From Pseudomonas marincola (GTDB lineage: Bacteria; Pseudomonadota; Gammaproteobacteria; Pseudomonadales; Pseudomonadaceae), in assembly GCF_900116605.1 (NCBI RefSeq), contig NZ_FPBC01000006.1, forward strand, positions 124,001 through 188,000: a stretch of 64,000 bases of DNA. The letters are read 5' to 3'. Below the pieces are notes generated by a model, which worked only from the letters and a program-made list of their open reading frames with translations, was not told the DNA's origin and made no database searches. Made by a program: the position numbers and the translations under genes. This document shows, piece by piece, positions 32,918 through 43,730 of this stretch (within the stretch, counting starts at the first letter, position 1; each line of letters begins with the position of its first letter).

Positions 32918-34761
32918 ACCTACTATTTCTGACCTTCGTATTTCCCCTGCTCGGCTGGTTGCTGCTGTCGTTCTCACGTGGGCGCATTTCGGAAAATCTG
33001 GCCGCGCTGATTGGCGTGGGCTCCGTCGGCCTTTCGGCGCTGACGGCTGCCTGGGTGATCCTGCAGTTCAACATCAACCCGCCGGCTGATGGCGTATTCA
33101 CCCAGGTGCTTTGGCAGTGGATGGACGTCGACGGCTTCGCCCCGAGCTTCACCCTGTATCTGGACGGTTTGTCGGTGACCATGCTCGGTGTCGTGACCGG
33201 CGTCGGTTTTCTGATTCACCTGTTCGCCAGCTGGTACATGCGCGGCGAAGAAGGCTATTCGCGCTTCTTCTCGTACACCAACCTGTTCATCGCCAGCATG
33301 CTGTTTCTGGTGCTTGGCGATAACCTGCTGTTCCTCTACTTCGGCTGGGAAGGCGTGGGGCTCTGCTCGTATCTGCTGATCGGCTTCTACTACAAGCACA
33401 CCGCCAACGGCAATGCGGCCCTGAAAGCCTTTATCGTTACGCGCATTGGTGATGTGTTCATGGCCATCGGCCTGTTCATTCTGTTCCAGCATCTGGGCAC
33501 CTTGAACATTCAGGAACTGATGGTGCTGGCGCCACAGAAGTATGTTGCCGGAGACACCTGGCTCTGGCTGGCCACCCTGATGTTGCTCGGCGGTGCAGTC
33601 GGCAAGTCCGCACAGCTACCGCTACAGACCTGGCTGGCTGATGCGATGGCCGGCCCGACGCCGGTCTCGGCGCTGATTCACGCGGCCACCATGGTTACGG
33701 CAGGTGTTTACCTGATTGCCCGCACCCACGGCTTGTTCCTGCTGACACCGGATATTCTCGAACTGGTGGGCATTGTCGGTGGCGTGACCCTGGTCATGGC
33801 CGGTTTCGCGGCGTTGGTGCAAACCGACATCAAGCGCATTCTGGCCTATTCGACCATGAGCCAGATCGGCTACATGTTCCTCGCACTGGGCGTAGGCGCA
33901 TGGGACGCGGCGATCTTCCACCTGATGACCCACGCCTTCTTTAAGGCCCTGTTGTTCCTCGCCTCGGGCGCGGTGATCAACGCCTGTCACCACGAACAGA
34001 ACATCTTCAAGATGGGCGGTTTGTGGAAGAAGCTGCCATTGGCCTACGCCAGCTTTATCGTCGGTGGTTCTGCGCTTGCCGCCCTGCCGCTGATTACCGC
34101 CGGCTTCTATTCCAAGGATGAGATCCTCTGGGAAGCCCTCGCCAGCGGCCACAGTTATCTACTGTATGCCGGTTTGGTTGGTGCGTTCCTGACCTCGATC
34201 TACACCTTCCGCCTGATCTTCATCGCGTTCCACGGTGAGGCCAAGACCGAAGCGCACGCTGGCCACGGTATTGCCCATTCGCTGCCGCTGATGGTGCTGA
34301 TTGTACTGTCGACCTTCATCGGCGCACTCATCACCCCACCGCTGGCGGGTGTGTTGCCTGAGAGCGTCGGGCATGCGGGCGGTGAGGCGCAACACGGCCT
34401 CGAAATCACCTCCGGAGTGATCGCCATCGCCGGCATCCTGCTCGCGGCCATGCTGTTTCTTGGCAAGCGCAAAGTCGTCAGCAGCATCGCCCACAGTCCG
34501 GTTGGTCGCTTCCTTTCGGCCTGGTGGTTTGCCGCATGGGGCTTCGATTGGCTGTACGACAAACTCTTTGTGCAGCCGTATCTGCTGATCACTCACTTGC
34601 TCCGGCGCGATCCGTTCGATCGCATTATCGGGCTGGTACCGCGTTTTGTCCGGGTGTGCAACGTGCTGCTGGCCAGCACCGTCACCGGCAAATTGCGCTG
34701 GTACGCCATGTCTATCGCTGGGGGCGCTGTGCTGGTTCTCGCCCTGTTGTTACTGAATTAA
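32914..34761 (+). CDS. nuoL: NADH-quinone oxidoreductase subunit L
   Basis: Distal antiporter-like proton pump subunit, 615 residues with many membrane segments. [21 protein letters not shown] contains the membrane Glu and [32 protein letters not shown] the central Lys/His region of the antiporter fold. The C-terminal ~100 residues include the long lateral helix that runs along NuoM and NuoN. It starts within the nuoK stop and is followed by nuoM after 15 bases. Confidence 0.96.
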   Translation: MNLLFLTFVFPLLGWLLLSFSRGRISENLAALIGVGSVGLSALTAAWVILQFNINPPADGVFTQVLWQWMDVDGFAPSFTLYLDGLSVTMLGVVTGVGFLIHLFASWYMRGEEGYSRFFSYTNLFIASMLFLVLGDNLLFLYFGWEGVGLCSYLLIGFYYKHTANGNAALKAFIVTRIGDVFMAIGLFILFQHLGTLNIQELMVLAPQKYVAGDTWLWLATLMLLGGAVGKSAQLPLQTWLADAMAGPTPVSALIHAATMVTAGVYLIARTHGLFLLTPDILELVGIVGGVTLVMAGFAALVQTDIKRILAYSTMSQIGYMFLALGVGAWDAAIFHLMTHAFFKALLFLASGAVINACHHEQNIFKMGGLWKKLPLAYASFIVGGSALAALPLITAGFYSKDEILWEALASGHSYLLYAGLVGAFLTSIYTFRLIFIAFHGEAKTEAHAGHGIAHSLPLMVLIVLSTFIGALITPPLAGVLPESVGHAGGEAQHGLEITSGVIAIAGILLAAMLFLGKRKVVSSIAHSPVGRFLSAWWFAAWGFDWLYDKLFVQPYLLITHLLRRDPFDRIIGLVPRFVRVCNVLLASTVTGKLRWYAMSIAGGAVLVLALLLLN

Positions 34762-34776
34762 GGAAAACCGACAGTC

Positions 34777-36306
34777 ATGATTCTGCCCTGGCTAATCCTT
34801 ATCCCCTTTATTGGCGGCCTGTTGTGCTGGCAAACCGAGCGGTTCAGCAACACGCTGCCGCGCTGGATCGCCCTCGTCACCATGCTTCTGCTGTTCGGCT
34901 TTGGTCTGTTGCTGTGGATCACCGGCGATTTCACCCAGGCCCCAGCGCCAGGCGGTGATCCGGTGTGGGCTCACGAGTTTCAGGTGCAATGGATCCCGCG
35001 TCTGGGCATCACCCTGCACTTGGCTATGGACGGTTTGTCTGTGCTCATGGTCGCCCTCACCGGCCTGCTCGGCGTGCTTTCGGTGCTGTGTTCATGGAAC
35101 GAGATTCAAAACCGTGTGGGCTTCTTCCACCTCAACCTGATGTGGATTCTCGGCGGCGTAGTCGGCGTATTCCTCGCCGTCGACCTGTTCCTGTTCTTCT
35201 TTTTCTGGGAAATGATGCTGGTGCCGATGTACTTCCTTATCGCGCTCTGGGGTCATAGCGGCAGCGAAGGCAAGACCCGCATCAACGCGGCGACCAAGTT
35301 CTTCATCTACACCCAAGCCAGCGGCCTGATCATGCTGATTGCAATTGTCAGTCTGGTATTTGTGCACTTCGACCAGACCGGCGTATTGACCTTCAACTAC
35401 GCCGACCTGCTTAAAACGCAAATGTCACGTTCGACCGAATACCTGCTGATGCTTGGCTTCTTCATCGCCTTCGCGGTCAAGTTTCCGGTGGTGCCGTTTC
35501 ACTCCTGGCTGCCAGATGCACATGCTCAGGCACCTACGGCAGGTTCGGTTGACCTGGCCGGTATTCTGCTGAAAACCGCAGCCTACGGCTTAATCCGCTT
35601 TGCCTTGCCGCTGTTCCCGCATGCCTCTGCCGAGTTCGCGCCGATTGCCATGTGGCTCGGTGCATTTGCGATTATTTACGGCGCCTTGCTGTCGTTCGCG
35701 CAGACCGACATTAAACGCCTGATCGCCTACTCCAGCGTCTCGCACATGGGTTTTGTACTCATCGCCATCTACTCCGGCAGCGAAATCGCCATGCAGGGCG
35801 CGGTTGTGCAGATGATGGCCCACGGTTTGTCAGCGGCCGCCCTGTTCATTCTCTGCGGCCAGCTCTATGAGCGTCTCGGGACGCGGGATATGCGCGAGAT
35901 GGGCGGTATCTGGGGGCGCATGCCCTGGCTTCCGGCAATCAGCCTGTTCTTCGCCGCTGCCGCGCTGGGTATGCCCGGCACCGGCAACTTTGTTGGCGAG
36001 TTCCTGATCCTGATCGGCAGCTTCCCAGTTGCCCCCTGGCTCACCGCGATTGCGGCCACCGGCCTGGTATTTGGTTCGGTCTACTCGCTGATCATGATTC
36101 ACCGCGCCTACTTCGGCCCGGCCAAATCCGACGCACCGCTGGCGGGCCTGAAAGCTCGTGAATTGAGTATGGTGCTGGGTCTGGCTGCGCTGCTGGTGTT
36201 GCTTGGCGTGTATCCGCAGCCGGTGCTCGACACCTCCGCAGCCAGTACGCATGGCGTACAGATGTGGATGAGCAACGCCCTTAATCAACTCGAACTGGCT
36301 CGGTAA
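34777..36306 (+). CDS. nuoM: NADH-quinone oxidoreductase subunit M
   Basis: Second antiporter-like proton pump subunit, 509 residues. Conserved features are LFLFFFFWEMMLVPMYFLIALWG (membrane Glu) and FPVVPFHSWLPDAHAQAPTAGSVDLAGILLKTAAYG. The spacing to nuoN is eight bases. Translation should be close to equimolar with nuoL and nuoN. Confidence 0.96.
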   Translation: MILPWLILIPFIGGLLCWQTERFSNTLPRWIALVTMLLLFGFGLLLWITGDFTQAPAPGGDPVWAHEFQVQWIPRLGITLHLAMDGLSVLMVALTGLLGVLSVLCSWNEIQNRVGFFHLNLMWILGGVVGVFLAVDLFLFFFFWEMMLVPMYFLIALWGHSGSEGKTRINAATKFFIYTQASGLIMLIAIVSLVFVHFDQTGVLTFNYADLLKTQMSRSTEYLLMLGFFIAFAVKFPVVPFHSWLPDAHAQAPTAGSVDLAGILLKTAAYGLIRFALPLFPHASAEFAPIAMWLGAFAIIYGALLSFAQTDIKRLIAYSSVSHMGFVLIAIYSGSEIAMQGAVVQMMAHGLSAAALFILCGQLYERLGTRDMREMGGIWGRMPWLPAISLFFAAAALGMPGTGNFVGEFLILIGSFPVAPWLTAIAATGLVFGSVYSLIMIHRAYFGPAKSDAPLAGLKARELSMVLGLAALLVLLGVYPQPVLDTSAASTHGVQMWMSNALNQLELAR

Positions 36307-36314
36307 GTAGTTTT

Positions 36315-37778
36315 ATGGATCTCACAATTCAACACTTCCACGCGCTGCTACCACTGCTGATTACCAGCATCACCCTGATTGCGGTGATGCTCGGTATTGC
36401 CTGGAAGCGCGACCATGCGCTGGCGTTCGGTATTTCGGTGATTGGCCTCAATCTAGCGCTGTTTTCGGTGTTCATTGCTGCCAGCGCTACCCCCATCGAA
36501 GTCACGCCGCTGCTCAAGATCGACAAGTTCGCCTGCTTCTACATGGCGCTGGTACTCGCCTCGACGCTCGCCTGCGTCACCCTGATCCACGCCTACCTTG
36601 GCAACGAGCCGGGCAAAGGTTATCCGGGCAATCGCGAAGAGCTTTATCTGTTGATGCTGCTCTCGGCGGCGGGCGGTCTGGTGCTGGTCAGTGCCCAGCA
36701 TCTTGCGGGGCTGTTCATTGGCCTGGAACTGCTGTCGGTGCCCAGCTACGGGATGATCGCGTACGCGTTCTTCAACAAGCGCTCGCTGGAAGCCGGTATC
36801 AAGTACATGGTGCTGTCGGCGGCGGGCTCGGCCTTTTTGCTGTTCGGCATGGCGTTGCTCTATGCCGAAGCTGGCAGCCTCAGCTTCAACGGCATCGCCG
36901 CGCTGCTGACCAACAGCACCGCACCTGCGCTGATTGTTGAAGTGGGCTTCGGCATGATGTTGGTTGGCCTCGCCTTCAAACTCTCGCTCGTACCGTTCCA
37001 CCTGTGGACGCCGGATGTCTACGAAGGTGCGCCCGCCCCGGTCGCCGCCTTCCTGGCAACGGCCAGCAAAGTGGCGGTGTTTGCAGTGCTGCTGCGTCTG
37101 TATCAGATGTCGCCGGCCGCCAGCGGTGGCTGGATGAGCGACCTGCTGAGCCTGATTGCCATCGCCTCGATTCTGGTCGGTAACCTGCTCGCCTTGTTGC
37201 AGAACAACATCAAGCGACTTCTGGGTTATTCATCCATCGCCCACTTCGGCTATTTGCTGATCGCCCTGATCGCCAGCAAGGGCTTGGCCACCGAGGCCAT
37301 TTCGGTGTACCTGATGACCTACGTGCTGACCACCTTGGGCGCGTTCGGCGTGATAACCCTGATGTCGACGCCCTTCACCGGCCGCGATGCCGATGCGCTG
37401 TACGAATACCGCGGGCTGTTCTGGCGCCGTCCGTACCTCACAGCGGTACTGACGGTGATGATGCTCTCGCTGGCCGGTATCCCGCTCACGGCAGGTTTTA
37501 TCGGAAAGTTCTACATCATCGGTGTGGGTGTGCAATCGCAGCAATGGTGGCTGCTGGCTGCATTGGTGGTGGGCAGCGCGATTGGCGTTTTCTACTACCT
37601 GCGCGTCATGGTTACCCTGTTTCTGGTTGAGCCGAACCTGCGTCGTCACGATGCACCGTTTGACTGGGGCCAGCGCGCTGGCGGGATGATGCTGATGATT
37701 GTCGCCTTGCTGGCGTTCATTCTCGGCGTTTACCCGCAACCGTTGCTGTCGCTGGTAGCCAACATGGGCCTCGGCTAA
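36315..37778 (+). CDS. nuoN: NADH-quinone oxidoreductase subunit N
   Basis: Third antiporter-like subunit, 487 residues, linking NuoM to NuoK. It has GLFIGLELLSVPSYGMIAYAF and KLSLVPFHLWTPDVYEGAPAPVAAFLATASK, the family signature. It closes the operon, which is complete from A to N. Downstream lie only 88 bases before the convergent stpA-like gene, with a GAGGCGTG/CACGCCTC hairpin at 37791-37820. Confidence 0.96.
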   Translation: MDLTIQHFHALLPLLITSITLIAVMLGIAWKRDHALAFGISVIGLNLALFSVFIAASATPIEVTPLLKIDKFACFYMALVLASTLACVTLIHAYLGNEPGKGYPGNREELYLLMLLSAAGGLVLVSAQHLAGLFIGLELLSVPSYGMIAYAFFNKRSLEAGIKYMVLSAAGSAFLLFGMALLYAEAGSLSFNGIAALLTNSTAPALIVEVGFGMMLVGLAFKLSLVPFHLWTPDVYEGAPAPVAAFLATASKVAVFAVLLRLYQMSPAASGGWMSDLLSLIAIASILVGNLLALLQNNIKRLLGYSSIAHFGYLLIALIASKGLATEAISVYLMTYVLTTLGAFGVITLMSTPFTGRDADALYEYRGLFWRRPYLTAVLTVMMLSLAGIPLTAGFIGKFYIIGVGVQSQQWWLLAALVVGSAIGVFYYLRVMVTLFLVEPNLRRHDAPFDWGQRAGGMMLMIVALLAFILGVYPQPLLSLVANMGLG

Positions 37779-37790
37779 GAGGCTTGTTGC

Positions 37791-37820
37791 GAGGCGTGCG
37801 GCCATCCTGGCTCACGCCTC
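37791..37820. terminator. Hairpin between convergent nuoN and stpA-like genes
   Basis: GAGGCGTG and CACGCCTC pair across a 14-base loop. No T-run follows on the plus strand; the AACCCC tract starts immediately. It may act as a weak terminator or 3'-end protector. Confidence 0.4.
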
Positions 37821-37844
37821 AACCCCAACCCCAACCCCAACCCC
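37821..37844 (-). repeat. (TTGGGG)4 telomere-like tract
   Basis: The plus strand reads AACCCC four times without interruption; the minus strand is therefore GGGGTT four times, four G4 runs with TT loops. That is the Tetrahymena telomere unit and a textbook G-quadruplex sequence. It lies just beyond the stpA-like stop codon in the minus-strand transcript. Confidence 0.85.
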
Positions 37845-37866
37845 GTTACATCCCCTCGCGCGCTAT

Positions 37867-39138
37867 TCAGCGCCGCATGCGCCGCTCGGCCAACGTACAA
37901 AAGAACTCGACATACTGCTGATAACCCCCGGCGAAGATGACATCGAGGCGCAGCGGATCGTCCGCGTCGGTGATGTTGACAAGCCCGGGCCACGGTTGCA
38001 GATCGGCCTGCTGCGCGTAGCGCTGTAAATACGCGGCATCCACCCCGGGTCTCTTCACCTCGCCAGCGCTGCTGTCGATATACACCACCTGATTATCACG
38101 CTCGAACGACTCGCCCATCGCCTGCACCACGCTCAGGAATCCGCGATCACTGCCACCACGCTGCTGTTCAACTCCATTCTCAGCGGTGCTGGAACTGAGC
38201 GTATCGCCGACCCCGACAATGCGCGGCATCAGCGCTCGGTCGAAGTGCTTACCGGCCAGTGCCAGCAAGCCATCGAGATCACGCGGGGCCTGTCGCGCAT
38301 TGAAGTCTTCACCTAGCGGGTATTCGCCGGTTTTGCTGAAGTAGTAATGGTTAAGGATCACCAGCACCCCGACTTCCTTGATCGCGCCGGTGAGCATGAA
38401 TTGAAAATCAGTGGTCCCGGCATTGTCTTCACTGGCGGGTTTCAGACGCTCAAGCCCTTGGTTGTCGCGGCCTGAGTTGGGCGCATAGTGTGTGAAAAAA
38501 CAGCCTTCGAGGCCCTGTTCGTACGCCTCGCGGTGCAGCGCGCCGAGGAAGCTGGCGAGGTCATTTTGCAACTGGCGGTAAAGCCCGTTTGATGCTGCAA
38601 AATGGCGGTAGAACGCATTGATGTTAACCGTGGGCGACGCCAGATTATCCAGCACGGTCGAGGCAATCAGCCGCTCGGCTGTGGCGCTGTCCAGGCTATA
38701 TGGCGCACTGCTGAGTCGCGCTCGCAAGAACGCTGCGGCCTTGTGCGGAACCTGCTGCAAAAACGCTAATTCGGCGTCCGATACACCCGGATGCGTCACA
38801 ACGCCAAAACGGTCTTGCAGTTGCACGCCGCCGGCGGCCAAACCCGGCAGATAAAGACCCTCCTGCGCCGCTAAAGACGGCGTGGCACAGGCCCTTTCAA
38901 CAATCGGGTTCACGCCTCGACTGCCGATATGCTCGCCGTTGGTGAGGACATAGAATTGGCCGGCAAGGCGCGCTGCGGCAGCGATATAACGCGGTTCGAT
39001 CTGGCGGGTCAGCGGATCGCCAACCAGCTGCATGCAGACGCCGTCGAGGTCTTGAATAATCAGCAGTTGCTCGGTCGCCAGCAGCGATTCGAGCAGTTCG
39101 GTGGAATCGAGGGAATACCCTTTTTGATAATCAGCCAT
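37867..39138 (-). CDS. stpA: Glucosylglycerol 3-phosphatase (StpA family)
   Basis: StpA-type HAD phosphatase that removes phosphate from glucosylglycerol 3-phosphate, the last step of making the osmolyte glucosylglycerol. The 423-residue length equals that of Synechocystis StpA. The nucleophile motif is D30-L-D32-G-V (IIQDLDGVCMQLV), and IEPRYIAAAARLAGQFYVLTNGEH and GVGDTLSSSTAENG look family-like. No glucosylglycerol-phosphate synthase (GgpS) is in the window, so its substrate supply is elsewhere or its role differs. The ribosome site before the ATG is weak. Identification rests on recall of the family, without a search. Confidence 0.78.
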   Translation of the reverse strand: MADYQKGYSLDSTELLESLLATEQLLIIQDLDGVCMQLVGDPLTRQIEPRYIAAAARLAGQFYVLTNGEHIGSRGVNPIVERACATPSLAAQEGLYLPGLAAGGVQLQDRFGVVTHPGVSDAELAFLQQVPHKAAAFLRARLSSAPYSLDSATAERLIASTVLDNLASPTVNINAFYRHFAASNGLYRQLQNDLASFLGALHREAYEQGLEGCFFTHYAPNSGRDNQGLERLKPASEDNAGTTDFQFMLTGAIKEVGVLVILNHYYFSKTGEYPLGEDFNARQAPRDLDGLLALAGKHFDRALMPRIVGVGDTLSSSTAENGVEQQRGGSDRGFLSVVQAMGESFERDNQVVYIDSSAGEVKRPGVDAAYLQRYAQQADLQPWPGLVNITDADDPLRLDVIFAGGYQQYVEFFCTLAERRMRR

Positions 39139-39257
39139 GCACCCATGTTAACCGCGCAGAGCGGTTGCGCCCAAGTTTTGAGCGGCAGGCTGGTCTTGGC
39201 GTGTGCTGATCGTTGAGCGGTATAGAAGCAGGATTAACGGGAAAAGATGTGCAGCGA

Positions 39258-39286
39258 AAGGCGGATGAACAGAGTGTTCATCCGCC
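39258..39286 (-). terminator. Terminator of the NhaC/YuiF-type transporter
   Basis: On the minus strand GGCGGATGAACA and TGTTCATCCGCC pair perfectly (12 bp) around CTC, followed by TTT. It begins 13 bases after the stop codon. Confidence 0.75.
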
Positions 39287-39298
39287 CTGCGGAGGCGT

Positions 39299-40618
39299 TT
39301 ACAGAACCATCGCGGCGACCCAGCCGAAGATGATCAGCGGGATGTTGTAGTGCAGGAAGGTCGGCACCACGCTGTCCCAGATATGGTTGTGCTGGCCGTC
39401 GATGTTCAGACCCGAGGTTGGCCCCAGTGTCGAATCAGACGCGGGCGAGCCGGCATCACCCAGCGCACCAGCGGTGCCGACGATGCAGACAATGGCGATC
39501 GGACTGAAACCCAACTGCACGCCCAGCGGCACGAAAATCGCGGCAATGATTGGCACCGTCGAAAACGATGAGCCAATGCCCATGGTCACCAGCAAACCCA
39601 CCAGCAGCATCAGCAACGCGCCAATCGCTTTGTTGTTGCCGATCAGCGTGGCGGCGCTGTCTACCAGACTCTTCACATCGCCGGTGGCACGCATCACTTC
39701 GGCGAAACCTGCGGCGGCGATCATGATGAAGCCGATCATGGCCATCATCTTCATGCCTTCGGTGAACAGGTCATCGGCCTCTTTCCAGCGCACCACGCCG
39801 GAAACAGAGAAAATCACGAAACCGGCCAACGCCCCGATAATCATCGAGTCGAGCCATAGTTGCACCACGAACGCCACGGCTACAGCAACGCCAGCAACCA
39901 GTAAGCTTTTGGGGTTGTAGCTGACGTCTGCGCGCTCGACCTGCTCGATTTTCTCAAGGTCATAAACGCGCTTCTTGCGGTAGCTGAACAACACGGCCAC
40001 CAGCAGGCCGCAGAGCATGCCCAGTGCAGGCAAGGCCATGGCGTGCGTCACGCTGATACCGGTGATATCGACACCGGCCTTGGCGACGTTACCGAGCAGA
40101 ATCTCTTTCAGGAAGATCCCGCCAAACCCTACCGGCAGGAACATATAAGGCGTTACCAGACCGAACGTGAGCACGCAGGCGATCAGGCGACGGTCGAGCT
40201 GCATTTTGCTCATTACATACAACAGCGGCGGAACCAGCAGCGGAATGAAGGCAATGTGAATCGGCAGAATGTTCTGCGAAGAGATCGCCACGCAGAGCAG
40301 CAGCGCCAGCAAAATCCACTTCAACGGCCCGGCGCCCTGCTGCTCTTGATTGCCGACCATGGTCAGGGCTTTATCTGCCAGCGCATGCGCCATGCCAGAC
40401 TTGGCGATGGCAACTGCGAATGCACCCAGCAGCGCATAGGACAGTGCAACCGTAGCACCGCCGCCCAGGCCATCGTTGAAGGCCTTCAGCGACCCTTCGA
40501 TACCCAGCCCGCCGATCATGCCACCGGCCAATGCGCCGACAATAAGTGCGACAACCACGTGCACCCGGCACAAGCTCAGGATCAGCATGATGCCGACCGC
40601 TGCAATTACTGCGTTCAT
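39299..40618 (-). CDS. Na+/H+ antiporter family transporter (YuiF/NhaC-like)
   Basis: Integral membrane transporter of 439 residues with about 11-12 hydrophobic segments. Typical of the group are [20 protein letters not shown] and the C-terminal [19 protein letters not shown] followed by [19 protein letters not shown]. Members are annotated as Na+/H+ antiporters or as amino acid (for example histidine) transporters; the sequence does not decide. The ATG at 40618 has GGGGAGCGAG upstream. It is divergent from the FMN reductase gene and ends at a good terminator. Confidence 0.85.
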   Translation of the reverse strand: MNAVIAAVGIMLILSLCRVHVVVALIVGALAGGMIGGLGIEGSLKAFNDGLGGGATVALSYALLGAFAVAIAKSGMAHALADKALTMVGNQEQQGAGPLKWILLALLLCVAISSQNILPIHIAFIPLLVPPLLYVMSKMQLDRRLIACVLTFGLVTPYMFLPVGFGGIFLKEILLGNVAKAGVDITGISVTHAMALPALGMLCGLLVAVLFSYRKKRVYDLEKIEQVERADVSYNPKSLLVAGVAVAVAFVVQLWLDSMIIGALAGFVIFSVSGVVRWKEADDLFTEGMKMMAMIGFIMIAAAGFAEVMRATGDVKSLVDSAATLIGNNKAIGALLMLLVGLLVTMGIGSSFSTVPIIAAIFVPLGVQLGFSPIAIVCIVGTAGALGDAGSPASDSTLGPTSGLNIDGQHNHIWDSVVPTFLHYNIPLIIFGWVAAMVL

Positions 40619-40802
40619 TACTCGCTCCCCAATAGCCGCCAGCCCAGCATTCACGCGCGGGCGACGCTGAAAAAGGCGCGTACTCTGCCGCAAGCAACCG
40701 GTGCTGTCAAAACACCATCGCTAATCCCATGACCTGCAGCAAGCCATTGCCCGCCCGCGCATTGCTGGTTAGCCTGCAGAATTACCTCTCAAAGGACCTG
40801 TC

Positions 40803-41399
40803 ATGCTCAACATCGTTCTGGTTGCCGGTTCCAGCCGTGCCAACAGCCAATCAGCAAAAGTCGCCCGCCATCTGCAACAACGACTGATCGAACTCGGCCA
40901 CACAGCCGAACCCATCTGCAGCGTGCTCGACCTTGGAGAAACGCCTCTGCCGCTCTGGCCAAGTGAAAATCCGGGGCCTTGGCCGCAATACAGCCAACGC
41001 CTGCAATCCTGTGATGCGTTGGTGGTGGTTGCGCCGGAGTGGAACGGCATGGCCTGCCCGGCGATCAAGAACTTCTTCATCTTTGCCAGCAAAACCGAAT
41101 TGGCGCATAAGCCGGGCCTGCTGGTTGGCGTTTCGTCCGGCATCGGCGGCGCCTATCCCATTGCTGAACTGCGCGCCTCAAGCTACAAGAATTGCCGGCT
41201 GTGCTACCTGCCCGAACACCTGATCGTGCGTAACGTCGAGGCGCTGATGAATGAGGGCCACGCGGCCAGCGACGCGGACGAACGCATCCGCCAACGCGCC
41301 GACTATGCACTGGATATTCTGTGCAAGTACGCCGAAGCACTTAAGCCTGTGCGCGAGAGCATCAGCTTTGCCAACCCGGCGTTCACCAACGGCATGTGA
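40803..41399 (+). CDS. NADPH-dependent FMN reductase family protein
   Basis: Flavodoxin-like fold of 198 residues. GSSRANSQSAKVA (about 9-21) is the FMN phosphate loop and APEWNGMACPAIKNFFIF the second FMN contact of the NADPH_dep_FMN_red family. Members reduce FMN, quinones or chromate; the substrate here is unknown. AGGA is seven bases before the ATG. It stands alone between a divergent transporter and a chemoreceptor with its own promoter. Confidence 0.85.
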   Translation: MLNIVLVAGSSRANSQSAKVARHLQQRLIELGHTAEPICSVLDLGETPLPLWPSENPGPWPQYSQRLQSCDALVVVAPEWNGMACPAIKNFFIFASKTELAHKPGLLVGVSSGIGGAYPIAELRASSYKNCRLCYLPEHLIVRNVEALMNEGHAASDADERIRQRADYALDILCKYAEALKPVRESISFANPAFTNGM

Positions 41400-41460
41400 A
41401 CGGGCCAACGGTTTAACTACGGAAAAGTGAGGTAAATCGCTGTAGCGCTTCACTTTTCTG

Positions 41461-41487
41461 TAAAGAATAGACATACCTAGCCGATAG
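41461..41487 (+). promoter_or_regulatory. Sigma-28 (FliA) promoter of the chemoreceptor gene
   Basis: TAAAGAAT, 11 bases, GCCGATAG matches the flagellar sigma-28 pattern TAAAGTTT-N11-GCCGATAA in 13 of 16 positions. It ends 35 bases before the chemoreceptor ATG. Confidence 0.82.
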
Positions 41488-41522
41488 ATGGGGTTACCAG
41501 AGATAAACCCAAAGGTGCCTCC

Positions 41523-43667
41523 ATGCTGTTCCGTCGGCTCTCCATCCAATTGAAAATCACCTTGCTGGCAGGTCTTTGCCTGTTTGCCGTGGTGGTCCTG
41601 CTGGTCAGCGCGTCCATGCTGCAAAGCAATCGCACTGCCGAATTTGTCCGCACCTCAAGCAGCGAAATGCTCAGGGAAAGCGCCGAGAAGCGTCTGGAAT
41701 CCCGCGCCGAACTGCAGGCAATCCGCATTCAGCGTTACTTCATGGATGCCTATCAGTACGGCCACGGTTTTTCCCGCCAGGTACTGTTTCTGCGTGATCA
41801 AGCCAACAAGCGCTTTCTCGACGCCTTTGACCTGCGCGAAGACATGACGCGCCAAGTGCGCAACAGCCTTGAAGCCAACCCGTCGATTCTGGGGTTGTAT
41901 CTGGTATTCGAACCAAATGCATTGGATGGCAAGGATGAGCTGTTTGCCGAGCAGACTGAGCTTGGCAGCAACGACAAGGGCCGCTTCTCGCTGTACTGGT
42001 CGCAACCAACGCCTGGCGAGCTTGAGTCCAGCACAATGACTGAAACCGAGCTCAACAACACCGAAATCGGGGCCAGTGGCGCACCTTACAACACCTGGTA
42101 CACCTGCCCGCGCGACACCGCCAAGGCCTGCGTACTTGAGCCCTACTTTGATGATGTGGCGGGCAAGCAGGTGCTGATGACCAGCATCGCTTTCCCGCTG
42201 TTTCTCGACGGCAAAGTCATTGGTGTGATGGGTCTGGACATCAGCCTCGACAGCCTGCAAAAACTCAGCACCGATGCCAGCTCAAGCCTGTATGACGGCA
42301 CCGCCAATATCAGTATTTTCAGCCCGTCAGCATTCCTCGCCGGGCACAGTAAAGATGCCGGCATGCTCAGCAAGAAAGTTGCCGAGGCTTATCCGCAGCA
42401 AGCCGCCGAGCTGCTGCCGCTGATCAATAACGGTCAGGCCGCGACGCTCAACCACGGTGATTCCTTGCGCGTGGTTGCGCCGTTCAAGCCCATCCCGGAG
42501 GCCGGCAACTGGAGCGTGCTGATTGAAGTGCCGCAAAAGGTGCTGCAAGCGCCAGCACTCGAACTGGAACAACAGCTCGACTCGCGTAGCACCACAGACA
42601 GCAGCGTTTCGCTGTTGATTGGTCTGGTCGCGATACTGGTTGGTCTGGGGCTGGTCTGGCTGACCGCGCTGGGTGTGACTAAACCGATCCGCGGCGTTTC
42701 CAACATGCTCAAGGATATTGCCTCGGGCGAAGGCGATCTGACGCGCCGCCTGACTTATAACAAGGCCGATGAGCTGGGTGAATTGGCGGGTTGGTTCAAC
42801 CGTTTCCTCGACAAGTTGCAGCCGATCATCGCCGAGGTGAAACACAGCGTGGTGGATGCACGCGGCACAGCCGACCAGTCTGCGGCGATTGCCAGCCAGA
42901 CCAGCGCGGGCATGCAGCAACAGTTCCGTGAAGTCGATCAGGTGGCCACAGCCTTCCAGGAAATGAGTGCGACTGCGCATGACGTCGCGCAAAGCGCAGC
43001 ACAGGCAGCTGATGCGGCCCGTAGTGCTGATCAGGCGACACACGAGGGCCTGGGCGTGATCAACCAGACCACCTCCTCCATCGAGTTGCTGGCCAATGAG
43101 ATGAGCGTGGCCATGGAAGAAGTCGAGGGGCTGGCCACCAGCAGCGAACAAATCGGTTCGGTGCTGGAAGTGATCCGCTCGATTGCCGAGCAAACCAATC
43201 TGCTCGCGCTCAACGCAGCTATCGAGGCGGCGCGCGCCGGTGAAGCCGGTCGTGGTTTTGCGGTCGTCGCCGATGAGGTGCGCAATCTGGCGCGCCGCAC
43301 GCAGGACTCAGTCGAAGAAATTCGTCAGGTAATTGAGAACCTGCAAGGCGGCACCCGTGAAGTGGTCAACACCATGCAGAGCAGCCATCGCCAGGCTCAG
43401 GGCAGCGTGCTGCAGGTCGAGCAAGCGGTAGCCGCGCTGCAACGCATCAGTCAGGCGGTGAGTGTGATTACCGACATGAACCTGCAAATCGCCAGCGCCG
43501 CCGAAGAGCAAAGCTCGGTGGCCGAAGAGATCAACCGCAACGTGGCCTCGATTCGCGATGTCACCGAGTCGATCACCCTGCAAGCGGACGAAAGTGCGCA
43601 GGTCAGCCAGAATCTCAACCGGCTGGCCAATCAGCAACAGGGCCTGATGGACCAGTTCCGCGTCTGA
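41523..43667 (+). CDS. Methyl-accepting chemotaxis protein, dCache sensor (TlpQ-like)
   Basis: Transmembrane chemoreceptor of 714 residues: TM1 about 12-34, a ~320-residue periplasmic double-Cache domain (with [19 protein letters not shown] and [23 protein letters not shown]), TM2 about 358-382, HAMP, then the signalling hairpin with [21 protein letters not shown] and [15 protein letters not shown] at the tip. Its place before the BqsRS-like operon is where PAO1 has tlpQ, a polyamine/histamine receptor; that ligand is inference from position. No C-terminal CheR-binding pentapeptide is visible. A sigma-28 promoter ties it to the motility regulon. Confidence 0.92.
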   Translation: MLFRRLSIQLKITLLAGLCLFAVVVLLVSASMLQSNRTAEFVRTSSSEMLRESAEKRLESRAELQAIRIQRYFMDAYQYGHGFSRQVLFLRDQANKRFLDAFDLREDMTRQVRNSLEANPSILGLYLVFEPNALDGKDELFAEQTELGSNDKGRFSLYWSQPTPGELESSTMTETELNNTEIGASGAPYNTWYTCPRDTAKACVLEPYFDDVAGKQVLMTSIAFPLFLDGKVIGVMGLDISLDSLQKLSTDASSSLYDGTANISIFSPSAFLAGHSKDAGMLSKKVAEAYPQQAAELLPLINNGQAATLNHGDSLRVVAPFKPIPEAGNWSVLIEVPQKVLQAPALELEQQLDSRSTTDSSVSLLIGLVAILVGLGLVWLTALGVTKPIRGVSNMLKDIASGEGDLTRRLTYNKADELGELAGWFNRFLDKLQPIIAEVKHSVVDARGTADQSAAIASQTSAGMQQQFREVDQVATAFQEMSATAHDVAQSAAQAADAARSADQATHEGLGVINQTTSSIELLANEMSVAMEEVEGLATSSEQIGSVLEVIRSIAEQTNLLALNAAIEAARAGEAGRGFAVVADEVRNLARRTQDSVEEIRQVIENLQGGTREVVNTMQSSHRQAQGSVLQVEQAVAALQRISQAVSVITDMNLQIASAAEEQSSVAEEINRNVASIRDVTESITLQADESAQVSQNLNRLANQQQGLMDQFRV

Positions 43668-43683
43668 ACCTGATCCGCCACAA

Positions 43684-43722
43684 ACAACAACGCCCGGTGC
43701 AGTGCATCGGGCGTTGTTGTTT
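43684..43722. terminator. Bidirectional terminator between chemoreceptor and sensor kinase genes
   Basis: AACAACGCCCG and CGGGCGTTGTT pair across an 11-base loop, with T-rich sequence on both strands. It serves two convergent genes. Confidence 0.85.
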
Positions 43723-43730
43723 GGGCGGTA

